5,100 nt of DNA from Microbacteriaceae bacterium (GTDB lineage: Bacteria > Actinomycetota > Actinomycetes > Actinomycetales > Microbacteriaceae): the NCBI GenBank assembly GCA_012719255.1, contig JAAYAS010000095.1:1-5100 (forward strand). The letters are read 5' to 3'. Positions 1-4,568 of the stretch are shown in pieces (within the stretch, counting starts at the first letter, position 1; each line of letters opens with the position of its first letter). The translations under genes were made by a program, and so were the position numbers. The notes below the pieces were generated by a model. It made no database searches and was not told where the DNA came from. It saw nothing but the letters and a program-made list of their open reading frames with translations.

Positions 1-2
1 AC

Positions 3-47
3 CGCATCTGGAACGCCCAGACGGGCACGATGCACCTGCGGCGGTAG
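3..47 (+). CDS. 3' end of a gene running in from the left (partial)
   Basis: The frame that ends at TAG (45-47) reads RIWNAQTGTMHLRR and then stops. All fourteen sense codons end in G or C, which is the codon pattern of the certain genes here. The stop lies 6 bp before the stop of the convergent ligase gene, a normal arrangement in this compact window. I do not recognise the family from 14 residues. The alternative is that this is simply non-coding spacer. Confidence 0.4.
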   Translation, partial: RIWNAQTGTMHLRR

Positions 48-53
48 GCGCGC

Positions 54-1130
54 TCAGCCGCCGTCGGTGAGGTGCACCCGCCGCAGCGCGGCGACCCCGC
101 CCTCGTCGAGGGCGGCGCGCTGGCGGGCGGCGCCGTAGCCGAGGCGCAGCAGCCGCTCCACCCCGTCGCGCACCGCATCGGCGTCGTCGCCCGCGGTCGG
201 GAGGACGACGTCGAAGAACGCCTCGACCGCCTCGATCGCCGGCGCGTGCTCGCCGGTGACCGGATGCAGCAGCGTGCCCTCGAGGCCGTCGCGCGCCGCG
301 TGCCAGAGGGCGGCGTCGAGCAGCTCGGGATGCACGCGCGCGCCGGCGGTCTCGTTCGCCGCGAGCGCGCCGACGAGCGCGCGGGTGACGAGCGCGAGCG
401 TCACCGCGTCGTCGGCGCGCAGCTGCGCGTCGAAGAGCCGGTACTCGACGGTCGGGTAGCGCTCGGAGAGCCGCACGAGCCAGCCGACCGTGCCGACGTC
501 GACGGTCGGGCCGACCCCGACGAGCGCGGCGAGCCGGGCGTCGTAGTCGTCGGCGCCGTCGCACTCCGGCGGCGGGCCCTGCGTCGCCCAGCGGCGGTGG
601 TGGGTGTTCCGCCAGCTTGCGAAGCCGGTGTCGAGGCCCTGCCAGTGCGGCGAGTTCGCGCCGAGCGCGAGCAGCAGCGGCAGCCACGGGCGGGAGGCGT
701 TGAGCACGCGCACGCCCTCGTCGCGCGAGGCGACCTCGACGTGGATGTGGGTGGCGTTGATCTGATGGCCGTGCCGCAGCCAGCCCACCTCGTCGGCGAC
801 GCGCTCGTAGCGCTCGCCCGGCGCGAGCTGCGGCGCCTGCACCGGGGGAGTGTCGAACGGGGTGCCGCTGCGCCAGGGCGTCAGCCCCGCGTCGAGGGCG
901 GCGACGTCGACGGCGCGACGGGCGCGCTCGAGCTCGACCCGCGCATCCTCGGCCCGCTCGTGCGGCAGCGTCGAGTGCTCGACCTGCGAGTTGAGGAACT
1001 CGGTGGTGACCCGCTCGCCGGTGTCGGGCCGGTGCTGCAGCGCCTCGACCACCGCGTGCGCATCGCTCGCGGGCCGCAGCGAGGCCGCCTCGACGAGCAC
1101 GGCCTCCTCCTCGATGCCGAACTTCCTCAT
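54..1130 (-). CDS. YbdK-type carboxylate-amine ligase (glutamate-cysteine ligase family 2)
   Basis: This 358-residue protein belongs to the GCS2 family (COG2170/YbdK-like), ATP-grasp-independent ligases that join a carboxylate, typically the gamma-carboxyl of glutamate, to an amine using ATP in the cytoplasm. Visible family motifs are GIEEE at residues 5-9 (Mg/ATP-binding glutamates), TEFLNSQVE at 43-51, NATHIHVEV at 125-133, ANSPHWQGLDTGFASWRN at 158-175, TVEYRLFDAQ at 227-236 and HAARDGLEG at 277-285. The length is usual for the family and no block is missing. The start at 1130 puts GIEEE near the N-terminus as expected, and GGAAGG (1144-1139) lies 8 bases upstream as a ribosome binding site. 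YbdK of E. coli has only weak glutamate-cysteine ligase activity, and actinobacteria mainly use mycothiol, so the true substrate is unknown. Family assignment is near certain; substrate is not. It is transcribed divergently from the small membrane gene at 1206. Confidence 0.93.
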   Translation of the reverse strand: MRKFGIEEEAVLVEAASLRPASDAHAVVEALQHRPDTGERVTTEFLNSQVEHSTLPHERAEDARVELERARRAVDVAALDAGLTPWRSGTPFDTPPVQAPQLAPGERYERVADEVGWLRHGHQINATHIHVEVASRDEGVRVLNASRPWLPLLLALGANSPHWQGLDTGFASWRNTHHRRWATQGPPPECDGADDYDARLAALVGVGPTVDVGTVGWLVRLSERYPTVEYRLFDAQLRADDAVTLALVTRALVGALAANETAGARVHPELLDAALWHAARDGLEGTLLHPVTGEHAPAIEAVEAFFDVVLPTAGDDADAVRDGVERLLRLGYGAARQRAALDEGGVAALRRVHLTDGG

Positions 1131-1166
1131 CGTGACCGCCTTCCATGGGTGCGCGTCGATGCGCTG

Positions 1167-1176
1167 ATGCTAGCGT
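1167..1176. promoter_or_regulatory. Overlapping divergent -10 boxes around a GCTAGC palindrome
   Basis: On the + strand TAGCGT (1171-1176) fits TANNNT and would start transcription near 1183, about 23 bases before the ATG at 1206. On the - strand TAGCAT (1172-1167) also fits TANNNT and would give a leader of about 30 bases for the ligase gene starting at 1130. Both predicted leaders contain the Shine-Dalgarno sequence of their gene. I see no convincing -35 box on either side. The call is an inference from position and motif only. Confidence 0.45.
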
Positions 1177-1188
1177 GACCGCACTCGT

Positions 1189-1199
1189 GGAGAGGGAGG
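1189..1199 (+). promoter_or_regulatory. Strong ribosome binding site of the 37-residue gene
   Basis: GGAGAGGGAGG ends 6 bases before the ATG at 1206 and matches the anti-Shine-Dalgarno sequence very well. It is the main reason to accept the short gene that follows. It also argues against the longer frame that opens at 1145 and passes through here in another phase. The downstream gene at 1316 has no comparable site of its own. Confidence 0.75.
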
Positions 1200-1205
1200 C
1201 CGATC

Positions 1206-1319
1206 ATGCCCGGATCCTCGTCCGGCCGGTGGGGTCGGCGACTCGTGTTCTCGACCTGGGTCGGGCTGCTCATCGGCGGGCTCGCGCTGATGCTCGCGGT
1301 GCCGCTGCTCGGGCGATGA
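1206..1319 (+). CDS. 37-residue single-helix membrane peptide
   Basis: The frame encodes a short basic N-terminus (MPGSSSGRWGRR) followed by one hydrophobic helix over about residues 13-35 (LVFSTWVGLLIGGLALMLAV, then PLLGR). The arginines before the helix predict the N-terminus in the cytoplasm. Evidence that it is real: an excellent Shine-Dalgarno site at normal spacing, GC at the third position in about 32 of 36 sense codons after the start, a candidate -10 box, and an exact ATGA overlap with the next gene. I do not recognise a family. It is probably a small partner, assembly factor or regulator of the DUF6766 membrane protein, or a leader peptide that mainly couples translation. The role is inference. 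Confidence 0.68.
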   Translation: MPGSSSGRWGRRLVFSTWVGLLIGGLALMLAVPLLGR

Positions 1320-1999
1320 GCGCCGCGCGGGGCCTGCGCGATCACGCGCTGAGCACGGCGTTCCTCGTGCTGTTCGCCGTCGCGATCGTCGCCCAGTCGT
1401 TCATCGGGCACGCCGACTGGAACTCGACGCTCGACGAGCTCGGCCGGGCGCCGATGAGCTGGCTCGCGTACGCGACCTCGTCGCACTTCGTCGTCGACGT
1501 CGCCGAGAACTGGCAGTCGGAGTTCCTGCAGTTCTTCCTGTTCATCGCGGCGACCGTCTGGCTCGTCGAGCGCGGCTCGCCCGAGTCGAAGAAGCCCGGC
1601 GACGAGGGGCTCGGCAGCGATCGCGAGCAGCTCGTCGGCGCGCACGCCCGGCCCGACTCGCCGGCCTGGGCGAGGGCCGGCGGCTGGCGGCGGCGCATCT
1701 ACTCGAACTCGCTGCTGCTCGTGATGGGCGGCGCGTTCGCGCTGTCGTGGCTCGCGCAGGCGCTCGCCGGCCGCATCGCCGCGAACGCCGAGGCGGCGCT
1801 CACCGGCGGCGCGCCGATGACGCTCGGCGAGTACCTCGCCTCGCCCGACTTCTGGAGCCGCTCGGTGCAGAACTGGCAGTCGGAGCTGCTCGCGATCGGC
1901 GCGATGGCGGTGCTGTCGATCTACCTGCGGCAGCGCGGCTCGAGCGAGTCGAAGCCCGTGGGCATGCCGCACGGCGTCACCTCGGTCGAGTCGGACTGA
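1316..1999 (+). CDS. DUF6766-like four-helix membrane protein with internal duplication
   Basis: This 227-residue integral membrane protein resembles what I know as the DUF6766 family, whose function is not established. Predicted membrane segments lie at about residues 12-31, 70-85, 132-151 and 189-206. The protein is a duplicated two-helix unit: P46-M47, Y52, S55, F58, NWQSE 65-69 and RGSPESK 86-92 recur exactly 121 residues later as P167-M168, Y173, S176, F179, NWQSE 186-190 and RGSSESK 207-213. AQxxxG at the ends of helices 1 and 3 keeps the same offset. The ATG at 1316 was chosen because it overlaps the stop of the upstream gene (ATGA), the hydrophobic N-terminus begins just after it, and the frame upstream to 1145 is arginine/alanine-rich and unlike a membrane protein. 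No Shine-Dalgarno is seen, so translation is probably coupled. The central loop (about 93-128) is charged. No catalytic or transport motif is recognised. Confidence 0.85.
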   Translation: MSAARGLRDHALSTAFLVLFAVAIVAQSFIGHADWNSTLDELGRAPMSWLAYATSSHFVVDVAENWQSEFLQFFLFIAATVWLVERGSPESKKPGDEGLGSDREQLVGAHARPDSPAWARAGGWRRRIYSNSLLLVMGGAFALSWLAQALAGRIAANAEAALTGGAPMTLGEYLASPDFWSRSVQNWQSELLAIGAMAVLSIYLRQRGSSESKPVGMPHGVTSVESD

Positions 2000-2006
2000 C
2001 ACGCGG

Positions 2007-2261
2007 TCACGACCCCGCGCCGTCGGAGCCCGCCCCATCGGCGCGGTTGGGCTCGTCGGTCCGGAAGCCCACGAGCTTGTGCGTGCCATCGCAGTACGGC
2101 TTGATCGTCGACACCCCGCAGCGGCAGAGCGCGACGACGTTGCGGCGCGGCCGCGCGCGGCGCGCATCGCGGTCGTTCGCGAGCACGAACGGGCCGCGCA
2201 CGAGCAGCGGGCCGTTGCGGCACTCGGTGATGATCACCTCGGCGGGGTCGGGCCGGCTCAT
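2007..2261 (-). CDS. CDGSH-type 2Fe-2S protein
   Basis: This 84-residue protein carries one CDGSH (mitoNEET-like) motif: C46-x-C48-x2-S51-x3-P55-x-C57-D-G-T-H61. The three cysteines and one histidine ligate a 2Fe-2S cluster, and all are present. There is no membrane segment, so it is cytoplasmic, unlike mitoNEET. The tail has a short duplication, DGAGS-DGAGS, at residues 75-84. The start at 2261 was chosen because its ATG overlaps the stop of the upstream redox enzyme gene (ATGA), no good Shine-Dalgarno precedes it, and the preceding part of the frame is arginine-rich shadow sequence. Known CDGSH proteins take part in redox sensing and transfer of electrons or clusters. The coupling to a haem-oxygenase-like iron enzyme suggests it serves that enzyme, which is inference. 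Confidence 0.93.
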   Translation of the reverse strand: MSRPDPAEVIITECRNGPLLVRGPFVLANDRDARRARPRRNVVALCRCGVSTIKPYCDGTHKLVGFRTDEPNRADGAGSDGAGS

Positions 2262-3409
2262 TCGACGCCCGTCTCGCGCACCGGGGCGTCGGCGGCGGGC
2301 TGCGCGGCGGCCTCGCGCTCGGGCGCGGTGTCGCCGGCGGGGGAGTAGAGCGACGACTCGTCGGCCTGCCAGGCGGTGAGCATGTGCGCCGCGGCGAGGC
2401 CGTCGACGTGGAGGCAGGCCGCCGCGCCGAACACGATGTCGGGGATGAGCGCGGGCTCGTCGTCGGCGAGCGCGCCGGCGAGGTCGTTCGCGGCGATCTG
2501 CTCGTGCACGGCATCGGCCTCGACGTGCTCGTCGAAGTAGTGGGTGACGTCGTCGCCGTAGCCGAGGCGGCGGAAGGCGTTGCCGTAGAGCCGGTTCGGG
2601 ATCGACGAGGTCATCTCGAACGCCGCGAGGTGCCCGGCGATCGCGCCGCGCAGGCGGCGGTTGAGCCCGAACATCGACATCGTGTTCATCGAGGCGAGGG
2701 TGGCCGCGCTCGCGACGTCGAGGTAGCGGTCGAGGCTCGGCTCGAGCCCGAGGCCCGCCATCGCCTCCGCGAAGATGCGCGCGTGCATCTGCTCGGGGCG
2801 GCCGCCGCCGTACTCGTCGGCCTGGATCTCGACGAGCGCGGCCTTCGCGCGGCCCCGCAGGCGCGGGATGCCCCAGCTGTGCGGGTCGGCCTCGCGGAGC
2901 GTGTAGATCGAGCGCTGCATGAGGAACTCGTGCATCTGATCGTCGGTCGCCTGCTTCGACGCCCACTTCGCGAGGCTCGGGCCGGAGTCGGCGCCGGTGA
3001 GGTCGAACAGCAGCGCCGCGACGTCGGGCCCGGCCTCGGGCAGCTCGTCGGGCATCGGCACCCGCGCGCGCAGCTCGCGCTCGAGGGCGGTCTCGATCGC
3101 GCGGCGGGCGGCGATGAGCCCGGGGTGCCACTCCCAGTCGACGCCGCCGTCGCCGCCGGCCCAGTCGAGCGGGCCGTAATGGGCGAGGTACATGCAGAAC
3201 AGCGCGAGCTGCACGTCGTCGTCGGCGAGCAGGTCGTCGCTCGCGGCCGCGGCGGCCTCGGCGCGCAGCCGCAGCGCATCGGCGGCCGCATCGTCGACGT
3301 CGGCGGGATCGCGCACGAGCAGCTCGATGAGCGCCTCGCTGATCGGGCCGCGCGGCGACGGCGGAGCGGCGAGCTCGGCCTGGCGGGCGTGCAGGGCGGG
3401 AGTGGACAT
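2258..3409 (-). CDS. Haem-oxygenase-like iron-containing redox enzyme (HDO type)
   Basis: This 383-residue protein matches the iron-containing redox enzyme family (Haem_oxygenas_2 type), alpha-helical non-haem iron or diiron oxygenases/oxidases. Candidate metal ligands are E199-x9-H209 (in DEYGGGRPEQMH), then H295-x3-D299-x2-H302 (in EHVEADAVH). These spacings agree with what I recall for the SznF-type diiron site. The first carboxylate is probably E161 (QMHEF) or E173. ADPHSWGIPRL (174-184) and EYGGG (199-203) are typical of the family. The first 60 residues are a less conserved helical lead-in, and about 30 C-terminal residues (from S356) are low-complexity. The ATG at 3409 is preferred over one at 3466 because GGAGG lies 4 bases upstream and the extra N-terminus is not family-like. 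The substrate is unknown: relatives act in N-oxygenation, desaturation or fatty-acid decarboxylation. It is translated together with a 2Fe-2S protein. Family call strong, reaction open. Confidence 0.9.
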   Translation of the reverse strand: MSTPALHARQAELAAPPSPRGPISEALIELLVRDPADVDDAAADALRLRAEAAAAASDDLLADDDVQLALFCMYLAHYGPLDWAGGDGGVDWEWHPGLIAARRAIETALERELRARVPMPDELPEAGPDVAALLFDLTGADSGPSLAKWASKQATDDQMHEFLMQRSIYTLREADPHSWGIPRLRGRAKAALVEIQADEYGGGRPEQMHARIFAEAMAGLGLEPSLDRYLDVASAATLASMNTMSMFGLNRRLRGAIAGHLAAFEMTSSIPNRLYGNAFRRLGYGDDVTHYFDEHVEADAVHEQIAANDLAGALADDEPALIPDIVFGAAACLHVDGLAAAHMLTAWQADESSLYSPAGDTAPEREAAAQPAADAPVRETGVE

Positions 3410-3433
3410 ATCGCCTCCGATGGGGTCGCGTAG

Positions 3434-3452
3434 TTCGACGAGTCTCGATGAA
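3434..3452. promoter_or_regulatory. Imperfect 19 bp palindrome, possible operator of the redox pair
   Basis: The sequence TTCGACGAGTCTCGATGAA has arms TTC-xx-CGAG and CTCG-xx-GAA around a central T; seven of nine pairs match. It lies 25-43 bases upstream of the redox enzyme start, where a repressor site would be expected. I see no clear TANNNT -10 box next to it. It could also be a decayed copy of a dispersed Microbacteriaceae-type repeat, so the operator call is tentative. Confidence 0.3.
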
Positions 3453-3481
3453 GTCGGTCCGAACATCCTCCGAGTACGGGG

Positions 3482-3505
3482 CTCGAGGGCGCTGAGCCGC
3501 CCGAG
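3482..3505 (-). terminator. Bulged hairpin downstream of the envelope protein gene
   Basis: CTCG (3482-3485) pairs with CGAG (3502-3505) and GGCG (3488-3491) pairs with CGCC (3498-3501). This leaves a two-base bulge and a six-base loop. Together with the adjacent hairpin repeat it lies between the stop of the envelope gene and the start region of the redox gene, so it may end or attenuate the envelope transcript. There is no T-run after it, so termination is uncertain. Confidence 0.35.
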
Positions 3506-3529
3506 GTCCCTGAGCCCGTCGCAGGGTCC
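3505..3529. repeat. Hairpin-forming intergenic repeat, copy 1
   Basis: The stretch reads GGTCCCTG, a nine-base loop AGCCCGTCG, then CAGGGTCC. The arms GG-x-CCCTG and CAGGG-x-CC pair with one T:T mismatch. It starts 7 bp beyond the stop of the envelope gene. A related copy in the same orientation lies at 4528-4549 (18 of the first 22 bases identical). Elements of the type CCCTGAGC...GTCGAAGGG are, from memory, common between genes in Microbacteriaceae. It could act as a transcript end. Confidence 0.5.
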
Positions 3530-3536
3530 GACGACC

Positions 3537-4439
3537 TCAGCGCCGCGTGAGCACCCCGGTGCGGGCGCCGATCTCGAACTCGATGCGGTCGGGCTGCGCC
3601 GGGTCGAGCAGGTAGACGATCGGGGTGCCCGCGGCGGTGCAGTTGCCCGACGTCACCTCCTCGGTCATGGTCACGGTGGCTCCGTCGCGCGCGGTCTGCC
3701 TCACCGACGAGGTGCACGGAAACGTCGTGTACTCGACGGTGCCGGTGACGGTCGTGCCGTCGTCGTCGAGGGTGACGACGAACTCGACGGCCGGACTGCC
3801 GGTGCTGCCGTCCCACACGCCGGTGACGTCGACGGCGGCGGGAGCGGCGGCCCCGTCGTCGCCGCCGGGGCCGGCCGGGTCGGTGCGATCGGCCGGGTCG
3901 GTGCGATCGGCCGGGTCGGTGCGATCGGCCGAGTCGGTGGACTCGACCGGCTCGGCGGGACCGTCGGAGTCGGCGGTCTCCGTCGGGGTCGGGGCGTCCG
4001 GCGGCGGCGTCGGGGCGGTGAATCGCGGCACGAGCATCGCGCCGGCGACGAACGCCCCGGCGACCGCGAGCGCGCCGATGGCGATGCCGATCGCGAGCGG
4101 CGCGCGGTTCGCGCCGCGCTCCGGGGCGGGGGATGCGGCCGGGGCCGGCTCGGGCTCGGGCTCCTGCGCGGGCTCGGGGTGCGGCTCGGATTCGGCGGCC
4201 GCCCAGTCGTCGCCGAAGCCGGCGCCCGCGGCGAAGGGGTCGTGGTCGCCGTGGTCGGCCGACCAGCCGCCGGCGACGTACTGGTCGTCGTAGTAGTCGG
4301 CCGCCGTGGGCTCCGCCGGGCCGTCGCCGCGGCCGAGGGCGGCGTACTCGTCGCTCCCGCCGAACTCGGGGATGCGGTACGGGTTCCAGTGCTCGTCGGC
4401 GCCGCCCGCGGGCTCGTCGGGTCGATCGCGCTCGGTCAT
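3537..4439 (-). CDS. Single-pass membrane protein with extracellular beta-rich domain
   Basis: This 300-residue protein has an acidic, disordered cytoplasmic part (1-112, with a WNPYRIPEFGG patch at 18-28 and an EP-rich run at 85-107), one membrane helix (about 114-137), a Pro/Thr/Asp/Ser-rich stalk (140-200) and a C-terminal domain (203-300). That domain begins with VTGVWDG and contains TVTGTVEYTTFPC and VTMTEEVTSGNC, so C242 and C267 may form a disulfide. The W-G / GTVxYxxxxC / LTExxTxGxC pattern resembles the extracellular domain I recall from some actinobacterial Ser/Thr kinases, but no kinase is fused here. The stalk holds the ADRTDP repeats. There is no signal peptide or lipobox, so orientation is N-in, C-out. 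Start 4439 is chosen over 4469 because a TACCCT -10 box sits 7 bases upstream, which suggests a leaderless transcript. Function unknown; an envelope sensor or binding role is inference. Confidence 0.85.
   Translation of the reverse strand: MTERDRPDEPAGGADEHWNPYRIPEFGGSDEYAALGRGDGPAEPTAADYYDDQYVAGGWSADHGDHDPFAAGAGFGDDWAAAESEPHPEPAQEPEPEPAPAASPAPERGANRAPLAIGIAIGALAVAGAFVAGAMLVPRFTAPTPPPDAPTPTETADSDGPAEPVESTDSADRTDPADRTDPADRTDPAGPGGDDGAAAPAAVDVTGVWDGSTGSPAVEFVVTLDDDGTTVTGTVEYTTFPCTSSVRQTARDGATVTMTEEVTSGNCTAAGTPIVYLLDPAQPDRIEFEIGARTGVLTRR
3873..3944. repeat. 18 bp in-frame tandem repeat, three exact copies plus one decayed
   Basis: The unit GGCCGGGTCGGTGCGATC occurs exactly at 3873-3890, 3891-3908 and 3909-3926. 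A fourth copy at 3927-3944 differs at four positions. On the coding (-) strand each unit encodes six residues of the pattern ADRTDP, in the stalk of the envelope protein (about residues 165-189). The exact identity points to recent expansion by slippage, and copy number can change without shifting the frame. Confidence 0.95.
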
Positions 4440-4446
4440 GGCGTCC

Positions 4447-4452
4447 AGGGTA
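4447..4452 (-). promoter_or_regulatory. -10 box TACCCT of the envelope protein gene
   Basis: TACCCT on the - strand (4452-4447) is followed by seven bases and the ATG at 4439. That spacing would place the transcript start at or one base before the start codon. No Shine-Dalgarno is seen, which fits a leaderless mRNA. No clear -35 box is visible. Confidence 0.5.
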
Positions 4453-4527
4453 ACGAGCGCCCCGCGCATCCGGCGTCGCCCGGCCGACGGACCGCCGGCG
4501 GCGCCGACGCGCCCCGCCCCTCCCCAA

Positions 4528-4549
4528 GGTCCCGGAGGTCGTCGAAGGG
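4528..4549. repeat. Intergenic repeat, copy 2
   Basis: GGTCCCGGAGG followed by TCGTCGAAGGG aligns without gaps with copy 1 at 3505-3526, differing at 4 of 22 positions and in the same orientation. Self-pairing is weaker than in copy 1. It covers the place where the -35 region of the CinA promoter would be, so it may have replaced or supplied that region. Confidence 0.4.
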
Positions 4550-4556
4550 CATCCGC

Positions 4557-4562
4557 TACCCT
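4557..4562 (+). promoter_or_regulatory. -10 box TACCCT placed for leaderless CinA mRNA
   Basis: TACCCT is followed by exactly six bases and then the ATG at 4569, which is the -12 to -7 position if transcription starts at the A of the start codon. GGAG directly abuts the ATG and is too close to serve as a Shine-Dalgarno site. This is the arrangement known for many actinobacterial leaderless genes. No -35 consensus is seen. Confidence 0.55.
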
Positions 4563-4568
4563 GCGGAG

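Noticed and set aside
72..1178. Long + strand open frame opposite the ligase gene
   Set aside because: It is the antisense of a gene with clear GCS2 motifs. Its product is an arginine/glycine/valine-rich string with no family pattern, as expected from GC-rich shadow frames.
1145..1315. N-terminal extension of the DUF6766-like protein to the ATG at 1145
   Set aside because: The extra 57 residues are charged and unlike the family, and they overlap the well-supported 37-residue gene. The ATGA junction at 1316 is the better start.
1127..2167. Long - strand open frame opposite the membrane operon
   Set aside because: It is arginine-rich low-complexity sequence. The opposite strand has membrane helices, an internal repeat, a ribosome binding site and good codon bias.
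2384..3433. Long + strand open frame opposite the redox enzyme
   Set aside because: It is a shadow of the recognised enzyme gene, with repetitive Val/Arg/Gly composition and no motifs.
3873..3926. Short tandem repeats as a CRISPR array or iterons
   Set aside because: The repeats are directly adjacent with no spacers, lie inside a coding frame and are a multiple of three in length. They encode a protein stalk.
2686..4527. 613-residue - strand open frame spanning two genes and the gap between them
   Set aside because: It is in a different phase from both recognised genes, is extremely arginine-rich, and crosses an intergenic region with hairpins.
3192..4568. Upstream extension of CinA that might supply an N-terminal domain
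   Set aside because: The sequence is the antisense of the envelope and redox genes and has no MoaB-like motifs. A -10 box stands just before the ATG at 4569.
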